A stretch of DNA of 64,000 bases, taken from positions 33,149,748 to 33,213,747 of the forward strand of contig NW_026947506.1 of the NCBI RefSeq assembly GCF_034190915.1, read 5' to 3'. This DNA comes from Cavia porcellus (lineage: Eukaryota > Chordata > Mammalia > Rodentia > Caviidae). The notes under the pieces are model-generated. The model ran no database searches. It was not told the origin of the DNA and saw only the letters and a program-made list of their open reading frames with translations. Both the position numbers and the translations under genes were made by a program. Positions 1-11,614 of this stretch are shown one piece after another. Position 1 is the stretch's first letter; each line of letters opens with the position of its first letter.

Positions 1-1000
1 GCGATACCCACGCACGGGCCGCGAGGGCCACTGTCCTTTCACCCTGTGCTCTGGGAGCACCTCCAGCCTCGTCACCTGCACTGGGAAGTTGACACTCCTC
101 TGAAATCTGAGTTCGTTCCACTTCTAATGCGAGGATGGTGCTGGTGTATAAAAGGCCTTTGGGGAAAAGAGGCCGATCCAGGAAGGAGTCACTTTTTTGG
201 AGTGTGGCTGAGTTTTATTCTGGGACTCAGATTTTCCTTCTAGCCTTTAGAATCTTGTCCTTATGTTTTGCTTTCTGATTTTGATTAAGGCCAAGGAGAA
301 GGCTGGGAAGTTATCCAGAGAGCGAAACCAGGCCGTGATGAAGTGGGAGCATCATAGTCGAAAGTCACATCTGGGTTTCCCTCCTAACAGGGGACTGGCA
401 CTTTGGGTCAGAGGCCACATTCATCAAGAATTCCGATTTCCCTCTACAGTTCCAGCTGCCTAATGACTCTGCATTAGTACTTCCCCAAGAGCCAGCAAAT
501 TAGTGACTCACAGGATCCTTGAAAGCTTTGTAAGCGGCAAAGAAACTAAAAGACCCGATTCGTTTGGCTCAGAGTTATTGGGATCAAGATGGGGTTTTTT
601 TTCACTCATTTATTTCCAAAAATAAATTTAGGGAAAACAGACCATTAAGGATAAAAGGTGCCCCTGTATACTTGAAACTGTTGGAGCAACAAGTAAAAAG
701 GCAGTAAAATATAACATGTCGTGTGGCCGAGGATGACTCTAACACTGAGGGTAACAGCAGGGGACAGAGACAAGCTGTGGGCCATTGACTTCAGGCAAAT
801 CATGCCTTTCTCCCAGTTTTCCAGGGCAAAAGGTCCTGTTTCGTTGAAATGAAAGACTAACGTGGTACTTGTGTCTGGCAACAAATATTTATTGAGCCTG
901 GATCTCTTCGAGGCTTCAGTGTCTACACAGTCCCTGTGCAGCAGGTCGGGGAGGCTGGAACACCGTGACATCCAGCACATCTGGCCTGGAGGCCGGTACC
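1..1000. other. No gene or repeat recognised
   Basis: The first few dozen bases are CpG-rich. Open frames of 65-111 codons show no family resemblance. Seen as non-coding. Confidence 0.4.
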
Positions 1001-1004
1001 CTTG

Positions 1005-1078
1005 CCTACCTGCTCTGTGACCTCAGAGAGCCTCAGTTTGCCCTGTGGGAAATTGGGTCGTAGAGGGTTAAATAGAGT
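1005..1078 (+). mobile_element. MIR fragment
   Basis: 'ctctgtgacctcagagagcc' then 'tcagtttgccctgtgggaaa' resembles the MIR core. Short and old. Confidence 0.4.
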
Positions 1079-1084
1079 CTCCAT

Positions 1085-1450
1085 TTTCTAGTTGGATTCA
1101 TTAAAACCTCAGAATGTGGGCTTACTTGGAAGCAGGGTCTTTGCAGATGTTACGAGGTGAAGGACCATGAGAAAACATGGTTCTGAATTTAGGGCGTGGT
1201 TTTGTTATAAAAAGAAGAGACAACACAGGAAGACTCAGAGAAGGTGGAGGCAGAGACTGGAGGGATGCGGCAGGGATTGCTGGCGACCCCCAGAGGCTCA
1301 CAGGGTGACTTGGAGTAGATCCCCCTTGGAGCCAGGAGGAACAATCCTGCCAGTCCCTTGACCTCAGATTCTGGCCTCCAGCACCACGAGGTGATGCGTT
1401 TCTGTTGCTTTAAGCCACCAAGTTTGGGGCGATTTGTTACCAGAACCTTA
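1085..1450 (+). mobile_element. MLT1-like LTR remnant
   Basis: 'cctcagaatgtgggcttac', 'gggtctttgcagatgtta', 'ttgctggcgacccccagaggct', and the end region 'gtttctgttgctttaagccac' and 'gatttgttac' follow the order of MaLR-type LTRs. No internal region. Diverged. Confidence 0.6.
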
Positions 1451-1574
1451 GGGGAAATGTCACCCCTACACCAGAAAGAATTATGACATAGTGAACAGCA
1501 AGATGGGTGCATGTGTTTGGTCGCTGTGGACACACAACCAACAGGGAGCCTGCTTTCCATCCTAGATGAATTAC

Positions 1575-1980
1575 AGATGCTCTTCATTTAACGATGTACT
1601 TGCTTAACGACTGTTCAGATTTACTATTGAGATGCACTATCGGGACTTACGATCCATTTTTTTGTACAGTTCTGTACTTCTTATTTATAGTGCTTCAATG
1701 TCTTTTTTGGTACAGTAAAGCCTGTTTACACAGTACTGTAATTTTTGCTGTGCTGCACTGTACAGTACTGTAGTTTTATGTTCTGTTACACATTGCAGAA
1801 CCGCATGTAAGAGTGATGCAAATAAAAGCAAAGTCATCAAGTTGGAGTTCCCTGTGACCATTTCTTTGTTCTGAGTATTGTAGCATAGGTACCACATACA
1901 GTTTCTCATTCAGTGACCAAATTCACTGAAGCGCCTAGTTGCCCGAACAGAACTCGGTCATTAAATGAAGAATGTCTGTG
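1575..1980. mobile_element. Tigger-like DNA transposon remnant
   Basis: Two ends face each other: 'cttcatttaacga' near 1580 and its near-complement 'tcattaaatgaag' near 1958. The interior is rich in 'cagtactgta'-type text. The shape suits a non-autonomous Tc1/mariner-class element; the family is not certain. Confidence 0.4.
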
Positions 1981-2048
1981 CTAGGCAGCAGTGAGCTGTT
2001 CGTTAGTATGCAGTTACCTCTCTTCTTCCTGGTTTATTTGCTGAAAAC

Positions 2049-2132
2049 TTTTTTTTTTAATACCAGGAATCAAACTCATGACCTTGCGCTTACCAAGCAA
2101 ACGCTTGAACCACTGAGCTAAATCACCGGCCT
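2049..2132 (-). mobile_element. ID SINE
   Basis: T-run, then 'aataccaggaatcaaactca' and 'accactgagctaaatcacc', reverse complement of the ID B and A boxes. No B1 partner. Confidence 0.75.
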
Positions 2133-2134
2133 GT

Positions 2135-3545
2135 GAAAAGGGTTTCAATGTAGGTGCAAGCTTCTTTTGGCCTGGTTCAGGTGCCCTGTTGAGCTTTTCT
2201 GTTTGTTTTTGGATGTGTAGTAGACTGGTCGGTGTCCTACCTACACGCCACGCAGCCACCATTTCTGCTCACACTAATTACTCTATGGCTGTAATTTGTG
2301 GCAGGCACCGCTTTTCTGAGGTCCCTCTCTTTTTTCTGTCTCTCTGGCTGCTGGTGCTGTACTGCTTAGCTCCCATGTGGAACAGGAATTTGGACCCCAG
2401 GAAGACCTTCAAGCACCATTCACCAGTTTCAGGGGTTAGGGTGCAGATATCTTTTTTGGGGTGTAGCATAGCATTATTCAGAGCACCACACTGCTCTTGC
2501 TGGATTTACTTCCCATTTCTTATCATCACTTGTAGAATCAATTTCCTGACAAAGTTCTTGTATTCAGTGCTTGCTGCAGTATAAGCTTCCAGAGGAACCT
2601 CAGCTCTGACAGAGGCCTTCAGGGGGCATGAGATCCAGTCTCCTGAGGAACTGTTTCTAATTTGCTGTACTCACATTTCACTAACAATTGTCCTTATATG
2701 AGACTGAGTGATGCTGTTAATTTAACGTCTGTGAAGGCTTATGAACCCCAACTGTATTTCCAAGGTGGAGGGTGCAGTTGGCTTATGAAGGGTAGTAATC
2801 CAGAAAAAAAAAAACCCATCTCTGTGATGTGTAATCTGAAATATCTAGTGGAAGCATCACAGGGTAGAGGCAGCCCAAGTCCCATTGCTGTTGTGGTCAC
2901 TTGAGTGGGCTATGGGGGCCAGGTGTGACACAAGTGAGTTCTTTCCTGTATGAGGGTGGGGAGAAATGGACTCTAATTTCCTAGGGTTCCATTATTTTAT
3001 ACTGATGTTGAGGTCATGACCCTTGTTAGTGGTCTCAATTTTTATAGAGAGGGAATTGAAAGTCACTGTGTTGGGCTTGGCTGGGCTTGGAGATGTTTGT
3101 TTGTTCACTTGATCATTCATTGATTTATTCACTGAGAGGCTGAGAGGGATTCTGTGGGTAGGAGAGGGAGTTTTCCTGAGGGTGTGACACTTCAGTAGGG
3201 ATCCAGGCATGAGAAGAAGTCATCCAGACAAGCGGAGAGTGCATATCTGCAGATGGACCAGTCCATAGTGTGTCCAGAGGCAAAAGAGAAACTATCTTGG
3301 AGGATCCGAGGGGCAGGCAAGGGGCACAGCTGTTTCCAGCATGGTGACAGAGGTCAAGAGGGCATCAGCTGGGACCAGCTCTGGAATCTGCTGAGGCCTG
3401 GGGACCAGCCCTGACTGATGCTGTCTCTGGCCACCATGCAGAAAGCTCCAGAGAGTGAGAGAGGGTGCAGGAACCCAGATGAGGCCACTGTGGCATTTAA
3501 AGGGTCACAGTGGTGGCTGGACTGTGGCACTTTGGCTTTATAATG
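2135..3545. other. No gene recognised
   Basis: Non-repetitive to my eye. Contains an A-run near 2802 and a T/G-rich patch near 3100. Longest frame 131 codons at 2189-2584, with no known domain. Confidence 0.4.
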
Positions 3546-3548
3546 CAT

Positions 3549-3651
3549 TATGGGCTGAATCATGTACCCCAACCCCTCACAATTCATTATGTTGAAGCCC
3601 TGACCCTTAGTGCCTCACAGTGCTTGAAGATAGAGCCTTTAAAAAGGTGGC
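3549..3651 (+). mobile_element. MLT1-type LTR, left part
   Basis: 'atgggctgaatcatgtacccc' style start and 'gttgaagccctgacccttag', followed by 'gatagagcctttaa', as in MLT1 (ERVL-MaLR) LTRs. Continues at 4909 after an L1 insertion. Only an LTR; no internal retroviral genes. Confidence 0.7.
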
Positions 3652-4002
3652 TGACTGATACATGGGAAAATGCTCAACATTGCGGGCATTAGGAAAGTAC
3701 AAATTGAAACAACTCATCCACCTCATCCCAGTGAGAATGGCCATCATCAAGGACTCAAAAAAGCAACAAACACTGGCAAGGCTTGGGAAAAAGGAACTCC
3801 TCTACATTGTTGGTGGGAATGTAAGCTAGTATATTCATTATGGAAATCAGCATGGAGGGTCCTCAGAAAACTAGAACCAGAAAGTCTATCTGACTCAGCA
3901 TACATCTTCTGGATATCTTCCTGAAAGAGTTAACCACATTGTACAACAGCAATATATGCATGCCCATGTTTATAACACCACAACCTCTAATAGCTAAGCC
4001 AT

Positions 4003-4381
4003 ATTGTCTCTCGAGTGTAAAAAATAAATGATAATAATAAAAAACTGAAAGAGTAATAAGATCCAAAATGTACAATAGATAGTGTAATAATGAAAGGAAA
4101 GAAAATGCTCCAAAGGAAAGAACAACTTGTAGGCATACACATATAACTGTATTGTTAAGTGTGCAAGATAGAGACCCACTACTAAGTTTTTGTTAGTTAA
4201 CCAAAGAAAATGGTTTGTCTTTGTTTGATTGTTCATTTTTTATGCTTTGACTTTGTAACTAGAACAACTACTTCTATGATAACAATATGTAATATATTAA
4301 CTAGTGATGGTTTCTGTTTTTTTTTTTTTTTGGAAATTCTGTATAATTTCTACTCTTTTTTCTGTTTTGTGTTTTTAAAAA
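4003..4381 (+). mobile_element. 5'-truncated half-L1-type 3' end, nested in an L1
   Basis: Aligns by eye with about 45165-45546 of the full-length half-L1: 'ccaaaatgtacaatag' versus 'ccaaaatgtgtaatag', 'caatatgtaatatattaac' versus 'caatatgtaatccattaac', both followed by 'tagtgat'. Flanked by a decayed 14-base target duplication, aatagctaagccat at 3989-4002 and aatagttaatccat at 4382-4395 (12 of 14 match). It sits inside an L1 whose sequence resumes after it. More diverged than the full copy, hence older. Confidence 0.75.
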
Positions 4382-4529
4382 AATAGTTAATCCATGGCAA
4401 TGGCCTACATGGCCAACTACAGATGAATGGATAAAGAAAAAATTTTTTTAACACAATGGAGAACTAATGTGCCATACAGAGAAATAAGCTTTAGTCATTT
4501 GTAAGGCAATGGAGACCATAATGCTAAGG

Positions 4530-4621
4530 AAGGACCACATATATAGCTCAGTGTCACAGTGTCTTCCTGGAAAGCTGTAGATCCTGAGTTCGATTCCCAG
4601 CACCACCTCCCAAAATAATAA
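4530..4621 (+). mobile_element. ID SINE nested in the L1
   Basis: 'atagctcagtgtcacag' then 'gagttcgattcccagcacc': tRNA-like A and B boxes of ID. Flanked by taatgctaagg (4519-4529) and tattgctaagg (4622-4632), 10 of 11 matching. Confidence 0.75.
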
Positions 4622-4908
4622 TATTGCTAAGGGAAATAAGTCACGTGTAGGTTAAACACTGCATGGTTTCTCCTACATGAGAAAACAAAAATATAAATAA
4701 TTTAAAGAACAAAATAAAAGAGCCAAGCTAAGAAACAGGAAGGTAGACGCCATGGAGATGGGGAGGTGACCTCAGAAAGGAGGGAGACAGAAAGATGGGG
4801 GAGCAGAAATGATCAAGATGCAATATGTCTATGTGTTTGTATCCAGCTCCCAAGTGGAGAGGATGTATGCAGACTATATATTGCAAACATACTTAAAAGA
4901 AAGGTGGC

Positions 4909-5188
4909 CACAGTAAAATGAGGTCTTTGCCATGAGCCCTAAGCCCATCTGACTGTGGCCCTTATTTGAAGAGGAGACGAGGACACAAATGCATACAGTA
5001 TGATGGCCTTGTGAGGACAAGGGAGAGGACGCCTGTGTAAGCTAAGGAGAAGGTGCAGGGGAAACTCACATGCTGACACCTCTGTTTCAGGCTTGTCATC
5101 TCTAGAATTGTGAGCAGATAGATTTCTGATGCTGAACATGCCCAGTCTATGAGTATTTGTTATAGCAGCTAAGCTGACTGATACACAC
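4909..5188 (+). mobile_element. MLT1-type LTR, right part
   Basis: Resumes the LTR broken at 3651: 'aaaatgaggtctttgcc', 'gaagaggagacgaggacac', 'tgtgaggacaagggagag', then the end region 'gagtatttgttatagcagc' and 'tgactgataca'. Matches the order of MLT1 LTR segments. Confidence 0.7.
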
Positions 5189-5189
5189 C

Positions 5190-5995
5190 GTGTGGACTTA
5201 GATTGGCTCCCTTTTCCTCCTGGTGTCTCCACATGTCCTGTTCCTCTTTGCTGTCTCTTGGCTCCAAGGACTCCCCTGCCGATGTGTCTTCTCATCAGCA
5301 GAACAGCCTGGAAGCCCTTTGGCCTCCTGTCCTCTGCTGCCCACATCCCAGAATTCTGCATTCGATCTCCCAGAGAATCACTCAGACCTTCCGAACTGTC
5401 CCTCTGCTGCCCCCTCACAGCAATTTCCCAAGCAAATGAAAGTCACTTTTACATTATGGAGGCAGACAAAATTAGCATTTAGCAGAGAAAGGGGCTTCTT
5501 TTTTCTCTTCTTTTTTTTTTCTTTTTCAAATCATATAACTCTAAATTACCTTCAATTTCCTAAATGGAATTTGGCTCCAGATCCACTCTGGTATAGAGTA
5601 GTCTGTAATGAGATTATATTATGTTTGGGGGAAAACATTCAAATGACCAAGATAATTAATTTTGCATAACAACCAACATATAGTAACATCTGAGCCATAA
5701 CTCAAAGCCCCAAACCTGCAGTAGCCCCTGGGGTGATAATGTTTCTTTCAAAACACAGCCACAAAGACAGCTGCAGGGACAGAGAAACAGAGATTTTTAA
5801 GGCTGGAAATGTCGAGTTCTTTTTGCTCTGGCCACAATCTTGTTTTCTCAGGAGCTGTCATTTGTAGGAGGAACTCTCTGGGGTTTGGGGAGATGAAAGA
5901 AGCCCTCAGGCCCCCAAAAACATCCTGGAAAAAGCTTTTGAGAACTGTACGTTCCCAAGGGTGGAAGATGTTCACGTTTCTGGGCCCAGCTAATG
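5190..5995. other. No gene recognised
   Basis: Overlapping plus-strand frames at 5192-5669 (up to 148 codons) look like chance; the longest runs through a T-run near 5500-5525. No domain seen. Confidence 0.4.
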
Positions 5996-5999
5996 GTAG

Positions 6000-6105
6000 A
6001 GTGGGCATGTGTGTGTGCTTGTGTGTGTATATGTGTGTGCAAGTGTACATGCATGCGTTTATGTGTGCGTGTGTGTATGCATGTGTATGCGTTTTCGTGC
6101 ACTCT
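6000..6105 (+). repeat. Degenerate GT microsatellite
   Basis: Interrupted (GT)n with ATGC variants: 'gtgtgtgcttgtgtgtgtat'. On the reverse strand it gives a false His/Thr-rich open frame. Confidence 0.8.
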
Positions 6106-6424
6106 TGGTTTTCAATGGAAAGTACAAGATCAAACGCTTCTCCAGTCTTTGACTCCTCATTGCCAGGTGGCTTTATTTGTATGATATTAGACTTGTCTGA
6201 ACATCTGGGAAGGATTTGATGCAGCCGCAATTTTCTTGTTCTGATTCATTGTTAAAATCACCTCGGAAATAGCCAAGACCTGGCATGATGCCCACCTCCT
6301 CTCACATCTCTCGGCTGCACTTAATTCTAACACACATTCTAGGCTATATGCTAGTGTGGGAACCAGAGAATCCACACTTTCACTTAGGATTTGCCTCTAG
6401 CTGGCTGCATGGACTCAAAATACA

Positions 6425-6905
6425 TTCTTGTATGCAAACTATGTATATAAATGTTCATATCAGTCCTGGTCACAAGAGTCAAAAGGTGGGGACTTTTGTC
6501 CACTGGTAAATGAGTGGATGATAAGTTGTAGACCATCCATCTATTCATATGATAGACTATTACTCAGCCTTGGAAAGGAAGGAAGTGCTAAGACAGGCCA
6601 CAGCGTCAATAGCCATGTGAAAACATTGTGTTCGATGGAAAATGCCACTCACATGGGTCTCCGGGTATGTGATTTTATTTCTCTGAAACACACAGAAGGG
6701 CTCAGCTCCCGAGATGGAAGGCAGATTATGGGTTTTGTGGTAGTGAGGAGGAATGGGGAGTGAGAGTTCATGGGAGGGGTTTTCTTTCCCAGTGATGAAG
6801 ATGTTTTGGAACTAGATAGTGGTTGCACAACACTGACTGTACTAAATGCCACTGAACTATACACTTTATAAGGTGAATTGTGCATTCAACGTGATTAATT
6901 TTTAG
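6425..6905 (+). mobile_element. L1 3' end (old)
   Basis: 'gtcaaaaggtggggac', 'gactattactcagcc', 'gatgaagatgttttggaact', 'agatagtggttgcacaac' and 'ccactgaactatacacttta' follow the order of an ancient L1 3' UTR. 5'-truncated and decayed. Confidence 0.65.
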
Positions 6906-7237
6906 CTTATGATTTTTGTTTCAATTAATAAAAGTTCCTCCCTCTCTGTATTTCCTGCTAGGTTGTGGAGTCATCATCTGGGAAGGTTAGGTTGTTGGAC
7001 CAGAAACAGAAATTTCAAATTTTGAAACTGTACAAAAAGTTGATTTTGTGTTTTAAGAGTGTCTTTGAAACTCTAAATCAGTTTTCACTTTGGAACTGTT
7101 TCCCAGTGAGCTGTGCCCATGGATTGCACCTTTTGGCACCTGTCTACATGCTAAGTCTGGTCGGCCCTGCCACTGGTTTTTCCAAAAGAACACTGCAGAA
7201 GGGAGATGACATAATTTCTAAAGCTGGATTGTAACAT

Positions 7238-7408
7238 ATCTGCATGGTGACACATGCCTGTAATCCACTGGGAGGCTGAGACAGGAGAGTGGCAAATTCA
7301 AGTTTCCTGGATAACTCAGTGATTTAGCAGGACCCTGTCTCAAAATAAAACATAATAAAGACCTGGGGATGTAGCTCAGTGTTCATGCCTCACTACCAAA
7401 ATCCCCCA
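7238..7408 (+). mobile_element. B1-ID dimer SINE
   Basis: B1 part 'acatgcctgtaatccactg', 'gggaggctgagacaggag', 'ccctgtctcaaaataaa'. ID part 'cctggggatgtagctcagtg'. The ID end is shortened. Confidence 0.85.
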
Positions 7409-7867
7409 TATGAAATTGTAGCCATTGCCTCTGCCCAGGGGACCGGATGCAATGCTATAAGCACTCTGGGTCACCTGAGTGAGTTGCCTCAGATGCCCCA
7501 TGCAGGCCACACAAGATAACACAGCCTCACCAAGCTCAGGTGGCCCTCAGTCTCATGCACAAACTCTCGCACAGTGGCGACTGCCACGGGCACTAGGTCC
7601 AGGCGTTTGTTCCACAGTAGCCCCATGAGAACACCTGTGGCTTCTGCTTGTTATTGTCCTCATTGTGTCTCCCCCCGCCCTTGCCCATACCTGGCCCATT
7701 CTCACACTTGTGCTGCTGGCCTGGCTCATGAGCCCCTGGCCCTGTGGGCAGTCCTGAGAGTAGCAGTCAGGATTCCTCTTTCCATCTGGGGCTGGCATGT
7801 TCAGATTCTCTGTGTCCCAGCCTGAGCACATGGAAGGTTCATGGTTGAAACCTTTTAGGGAGTCTGT

Positions 7868-8600
7868 CATAGGTCTCCAAAGAGACCAGACCAATAGGAT
7901 AAATGTATGTGTGTGTACATTTATAGACCTATATTTATATAGATATGTGCTTACAGCGATATATATATAGAGAGAGATGTATACACAAAAGACAGCCAGA
8001 CACACACAGATGTTAAGAAATTGGCTCATGGCTGGGTGAGGTGGCCACATGTGCATAAGCCAGTATTTAGGAGGTTGAGACTGAAGGAGCATAAATTTCA
8101 GCCCAATCTGGGCAACTTAGCAACTTAGTGAGACACTGTAAAATAAAATAAAACAAATTAAAGTAAGGTAAGATAAAATAAAATAAAATAAAATAAAATG
8201 AGTTGTGGATGTAGCTCAGTGCAAAGATTCTGGGCTCAATCCACAGTACTGCAAAAAAATGTAACTAAAACAAAAACCAAAAAGAAAATTGACACCTGCA
8301 TGAGGGAGGCTGGCAAGTCCCAGATCTCTGGGTAGGCCAGCTAAGCATAAGGGGAGAGGTGGCACAGTGTCCATAGCTCAGACAGTCCTAGCAGTCTGCA
8401 GGCAGAATCCTTTCTCCTTCGGGGAATGTCAGCCTTTTTTTTTCCTGAGACTTTCGTCTTATCAGATGAAGCTACCCACATGATAGAGGTAATCTGATAC
8501 TCTTCTCATCTTCACAATATTTACCTTAGTGTTTGATTGAGCATCTGTCTGGGTAGTGTGGCCCAGCCAAACTGACACAAAATTAGCTATCCTGGGGGGC
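7868..8600 (-). mobile_element. MLT2-like ERVL LTR, interrupted by a SINE
   Basis: Starts 'gaccaataggataaatgta' and the AT/AG-rich part 'atatatatagagagag'. Resumes after the SINE at about 8282: 'gggaggctggcaagtccc', 'cagaatcctttctccttcgg', 'gtgtttgattgagcatctg', and ends 'ccaaactgacacaaaatta'. This is the reverse of the MLT2 LTR, which opens with a tgtgtcaactt-like stretch. LTR only. Confidence 0.55.
8024..8281 (+). mobile_element. B1-ID dimer SINE with (AAAAT)n linker
   Basis: B1 start 'ggctgggtgaggtggccaca', a linker of repeated 'ataaa' units at about 8140-8200, then the ID part 'tgtggatgtagctcagtg' and 'cagtactgcaaaaaaa'. Interrupts the MLT2-like LTR between 'ttaagaaattg' and 'aagaaaattgacacc'. 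Confidence 0.82.
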
Positions 8601-10023
8601 AACGAATTCTGAGTGACCCTCTGCTGTGCAGGCTTCTAAATTAAACTTTTGTCTCAATCTCCTTTGACCTCATTTATGTTTCTAGGTGTTTCCCAGTGTC
8701 CGTGTTGCTGTGTCCCTGATGGACCTGTTCTTCCTGTCTTCCTTGGAGGACCACTTCTGGGCTCCTGGAGCTGCCAGGCTGAAGGTGCAGTTAGCTGGGG
8801 CTCCTGTTAGCTCCTGACCTCAGCTCAGCATGTCTCCCCTTCTGCATCCTCCCACCTGTAGTGGCTGGGCTTGCAGCCTCAAGGTCTCCTGTTTCTCTGT
8901 ACCTGCCTTACCCAGCTCACTTGCCTCTTTTCCTGGTGCACAGAATTTGCACCTGTGCCTGGAGGACCCCCCCCCCCCCCCGCCATACTGACCCTGACAT
9001 GAAGACAGGAGCACGGCTATGCCCCGATACACAGTCATTGACAAATGACATCCTGAGCGTGCAGTGTGCCCAGCATTATTTCCAGACTCTGAGATAGAGT
9101 ACAGATCCCAGCGAGGCCCCTGGGCCCATCCCCTTCTGCTGGCACATGGGGTTTTCCAGGCAGGCCTGCACCAAGAGGGACAGCCCTAGTTTGTGGTGTC
9201 ACCCCAGTGTTACCTTTTCTCCTTGCTTTCACTGGAGAAGGTGACTCTTGTTTCCAATTGGATTTGTGCATTATCATAGCTCCCCATTATTTTAGTTTCT
9301 TGCTCTTATAAGTAACTGAAATCCACACTGCACACAGCTGCAGTGCAGGGACAAACCCTGTCGCAGCATCACCGAGAGCCAAGTCTGTGCTTCCTGAACT
9401 GCTGCAGAAGGACCTTGGCCTCCTGCTTGCCAGGATTCTTCTCACCTCCCCAGGCCTTCTTCCTGCAGCGCCCATCCTGTTCATGCCACAGTAGGATCCA
9501 AACAAGCACCAACTCCCAGCCTGGGCCATGTGCCCTCTGCATGATGCCAGGCCACATGTGGCCCAAAGCACCATGTGCGGGGTGAGCTGACGATTTTATA
9601 GACAGACTTTAAGGGGCGTGGGTGTTCAGTGACAAATATGGAATTCAATAAAAGGCAAATTAATTAAGAAAGAACAAGCTGTTGCCTAAGGCAGCGAAAT
9701 GTCACCGCTAATTATAAGACTTAGTTAAGATACAAGGGAACTATGATGTCATCTTTCTCTGTTTCTTTGGGGTCTTTGGTCAAAGGCAGATTGTGAGTGT
9801 GAGGCTAGGGATCGATGGTTCCGGATTGCAATGTGCTTGCGCAGTGCATGTGTGCTGGTGGCCCTGGGTATGACGCTACATGAGCAGAAAATTCTCAACT
9901 CTCAATCTCCTTGATGAGCCAGGAATCAATCTTCATGCTCAGTGCAAATGTGGGGGCCCCTGCTGACCAGAGGTGTCCCTTATTTGCACACATAAAGCCA
10001 CAAAGCAAGACATCCATAGAGGC
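8601..10023. other. No gene recognised
   Basis: GC-moderate sequence with the C-run at 8967. Short opposing frames near 9287-9585 share the same stretch on both strands, so they are unlikely to be coding. Confidence 0.4.
8967..8981 (+). repeat. Run of 15 C
   Basis: Fifteen consecutive C bases following 'ggagga'. The opposite strand is a G-run that could form intermolecular G-quadruplex. Its exact length is prone to sequencing error. Confidence 0.85.
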
Positions 10024-10330
10024 TATATGGTATCCCCCCAAATCCAGGTGTACTAATACCTAGTACTTCAGAATATGACTGCATTTGAGATAGGGCCCTT
10101 GAGGAGATAATGTAGGTAAAAGGGGGTCATCAGTGTGGACCTCACATGGAATGCCTGGTATGCTCATAAAAGGAGATCAGACAGTCATATAAAGAAGGAC
10201 CACTGTGTGAGGACACAGGGAGAAAACAATATTTGCAAGCTAGAAAGGTGACCTTAGGAGAGTTCCTCTCACATCTTGACCCTGGACTTCCGGCCTCGGG
10301 ACTTTGAGAGAATAAGATCTGAGCTCTGGA
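10024..10330 (+). mobile_element. MLT1-type LTR
   Basis: 'atggtatccccccaaatcc', 'cttcagaatatgactgcatt', 'gagatagggcccttgagg', 'gtgtgaggacacagggagaa', 'catcttgaccctggacttcc'. Segments in MLT1 order, 3' end missing or unclear. Confidence 0.7.
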
Positions 10331-10984
10331 TCTCCTAGGAGGTGACATGTTACCATGATGGCCTTGGCAAGCAGGGAATATACACTCTGACACTTTACCA
10401 CAGCTCAGGGGTGGCAAGTGGCTGAGGGTCCTGCAGGCCAGGCTGAGCTTATGTCCAGGTGGGGTGGCTAATGGCAGTTACCCCAGGCTCATGCGCCATG
10501 TGGGTCGCCTGTCAAGAGGGAGCCTGGGATTGCTGCTGTGGTGATAGCAGTGTTCCAAAACAGGAAGTAGCAGCCACAGCCTCTTCCCCCCACTCCACAG
10601 GGTCAATAAAAACTTTTAATTACACTTCAGAGATTTCATATAATACACAGAGAATATTCGCTAGTATAGTATTCACAAAAGTCCATTTTATCATTGTAAA
10701 TGAATTAGTATTTTCATTCCCCTGTCCTTCATACTCCAGCCAGGTTGCCTGTCTGTCTCAGTCTCTCCAGGTTTTGTTTTTGTGTGACTGTGTGTTTTTT
10801 AGTTTTGGTTACCAACCAACACTTTAAACCTCCAGCTGCTTTGGTCTCCAGTTTTAGGAAAATCGAAGTCCATTGTTCCATCCACACACAGACATATTTT
10901 AAACCCAACCCCAGTCCCTAAACTATTAAGAGAAAGTGGGGGCCAGGGTCCCTTTAGTTCTTTAGTTACATACAGGTCATCATT

Positions 10985-11040
10985 TTAAACAGAGAGGGAG
11001 GAAAGAGAGAGAGAGGGAGAACAAAGGGAGAGAGCGTGAT
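10985..11040 (+). repeat. GA-rich simple repeat
   Basis: Purine tract such as 'agagagagagagggagaaca'. Next to a B1 fragment. Confidence 0.75.
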
Positions 11041-11127
11041 TATGAATGAGAGAGATAAAAGACTGAGATACCGTGAAGGAAAAATGAATCAGAGGGAAGC
11101 AGTCTGGGAGAGGGGAACACTGCTGTC

Positions 11128-11222
11128 CGTGATATTCCAGACCGGCCTTGAACTCTATGTAGCCAGCTTGAAACTTCAAGTGCCAGGGTTTCCAGGCTTG
11201 TGCCACCACACCTGTCCTGTCC
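11128..11222 (-). mobile_element. B1 fragment
   Basis: 'tccagaccggccttgaactc', 'gtagccagcttgaaac', 'ccaggcttgtgccaccaca': reverse B1 of the monomeric type, diverged. Confidence 0.55.
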
Positions 11223-11599
11223 ATGATCCTTAACCCACTTCGTCACTGTAGGGAAGGATGAAAGACAAGGGAGAAAAAGATGTGAAACGAAGAAAACCAG
11301 TCTCCAAAGGCCTTGCTCTTGCTCTATTATATTGTTGGCTCTCAGGGTAAAGAAATGAGTGAGGGACACAGATTCAAATGATCTGTAGCCACAGCCTCTT
11401 GAGGCCTGACGTCTAAGGAGGATGTCCTCACTTCTGGTGCATTCTATTGGCCAAGGCAGTTCATGTGACCAGACTAGGTCCAAGGAGCAGGAAATGCCCC
11501 ACCTCTGGTGGGGGATGCTGTTGAGTGATGAGGTAAAGGCCACAGATACAGGGTGGGGTGGAGTAAAGGGGCCATTTTTGCAATGAACCTAGAAGATTA
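11223..11599. other. Unassigned, possibly an old LTR
   Basis: Text such as 'gccaaggcagttcatgtgac' and 'gatgaggtaaaggccacaga' resembles dispersed mammalian repeats, but I cannot name the family. The 167-codon reverse frame here runs into B1 sequence and is rejected as a gene. Confidence 0.35.
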
Positions 11600-11614
11600 C
11601 TGAACACTTTATTT

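Larger units (their letters stand above)
3652..4899 (+). mobile_element. 5'-truncated L1 (ORF2 end and 3' UTR) inserted in MLT1
   Basis: Degenerate L1 3' text: 'gaaaatgctcaacattg', 'cattgttggtgggaatgtaa', 'tatggaaatcagcatggag', and later 'acagatgaatggataaaga'. Flanked by aaaggtggc at 3643-3651 and 4900-4908, a likely target-site duplication. The body is interrupted by the half-L1 3' end at 4003-4381 and an ID at 4530-4621, with L1 text continuing across each. Coding frame destroyed. Confidence 0.75.

Noticed and set aside
5748..6230. 160-codon reverse frame rich in His and Thr
   Set aside because: The His/Thr stretch is the reverse of the GT microsatellite. No domain and no splice support.
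7553..8092. 179-codon reverse frame, among the longest in the window
   Set aside because: It runs through LTR, AT-rich repeat and SINE sequence; the protein has no recognisable domain.
11040..11543. 167-codon reverse frame
   Set aside because: Overlaps a B1 fragment and a GA tract; composition looks random.
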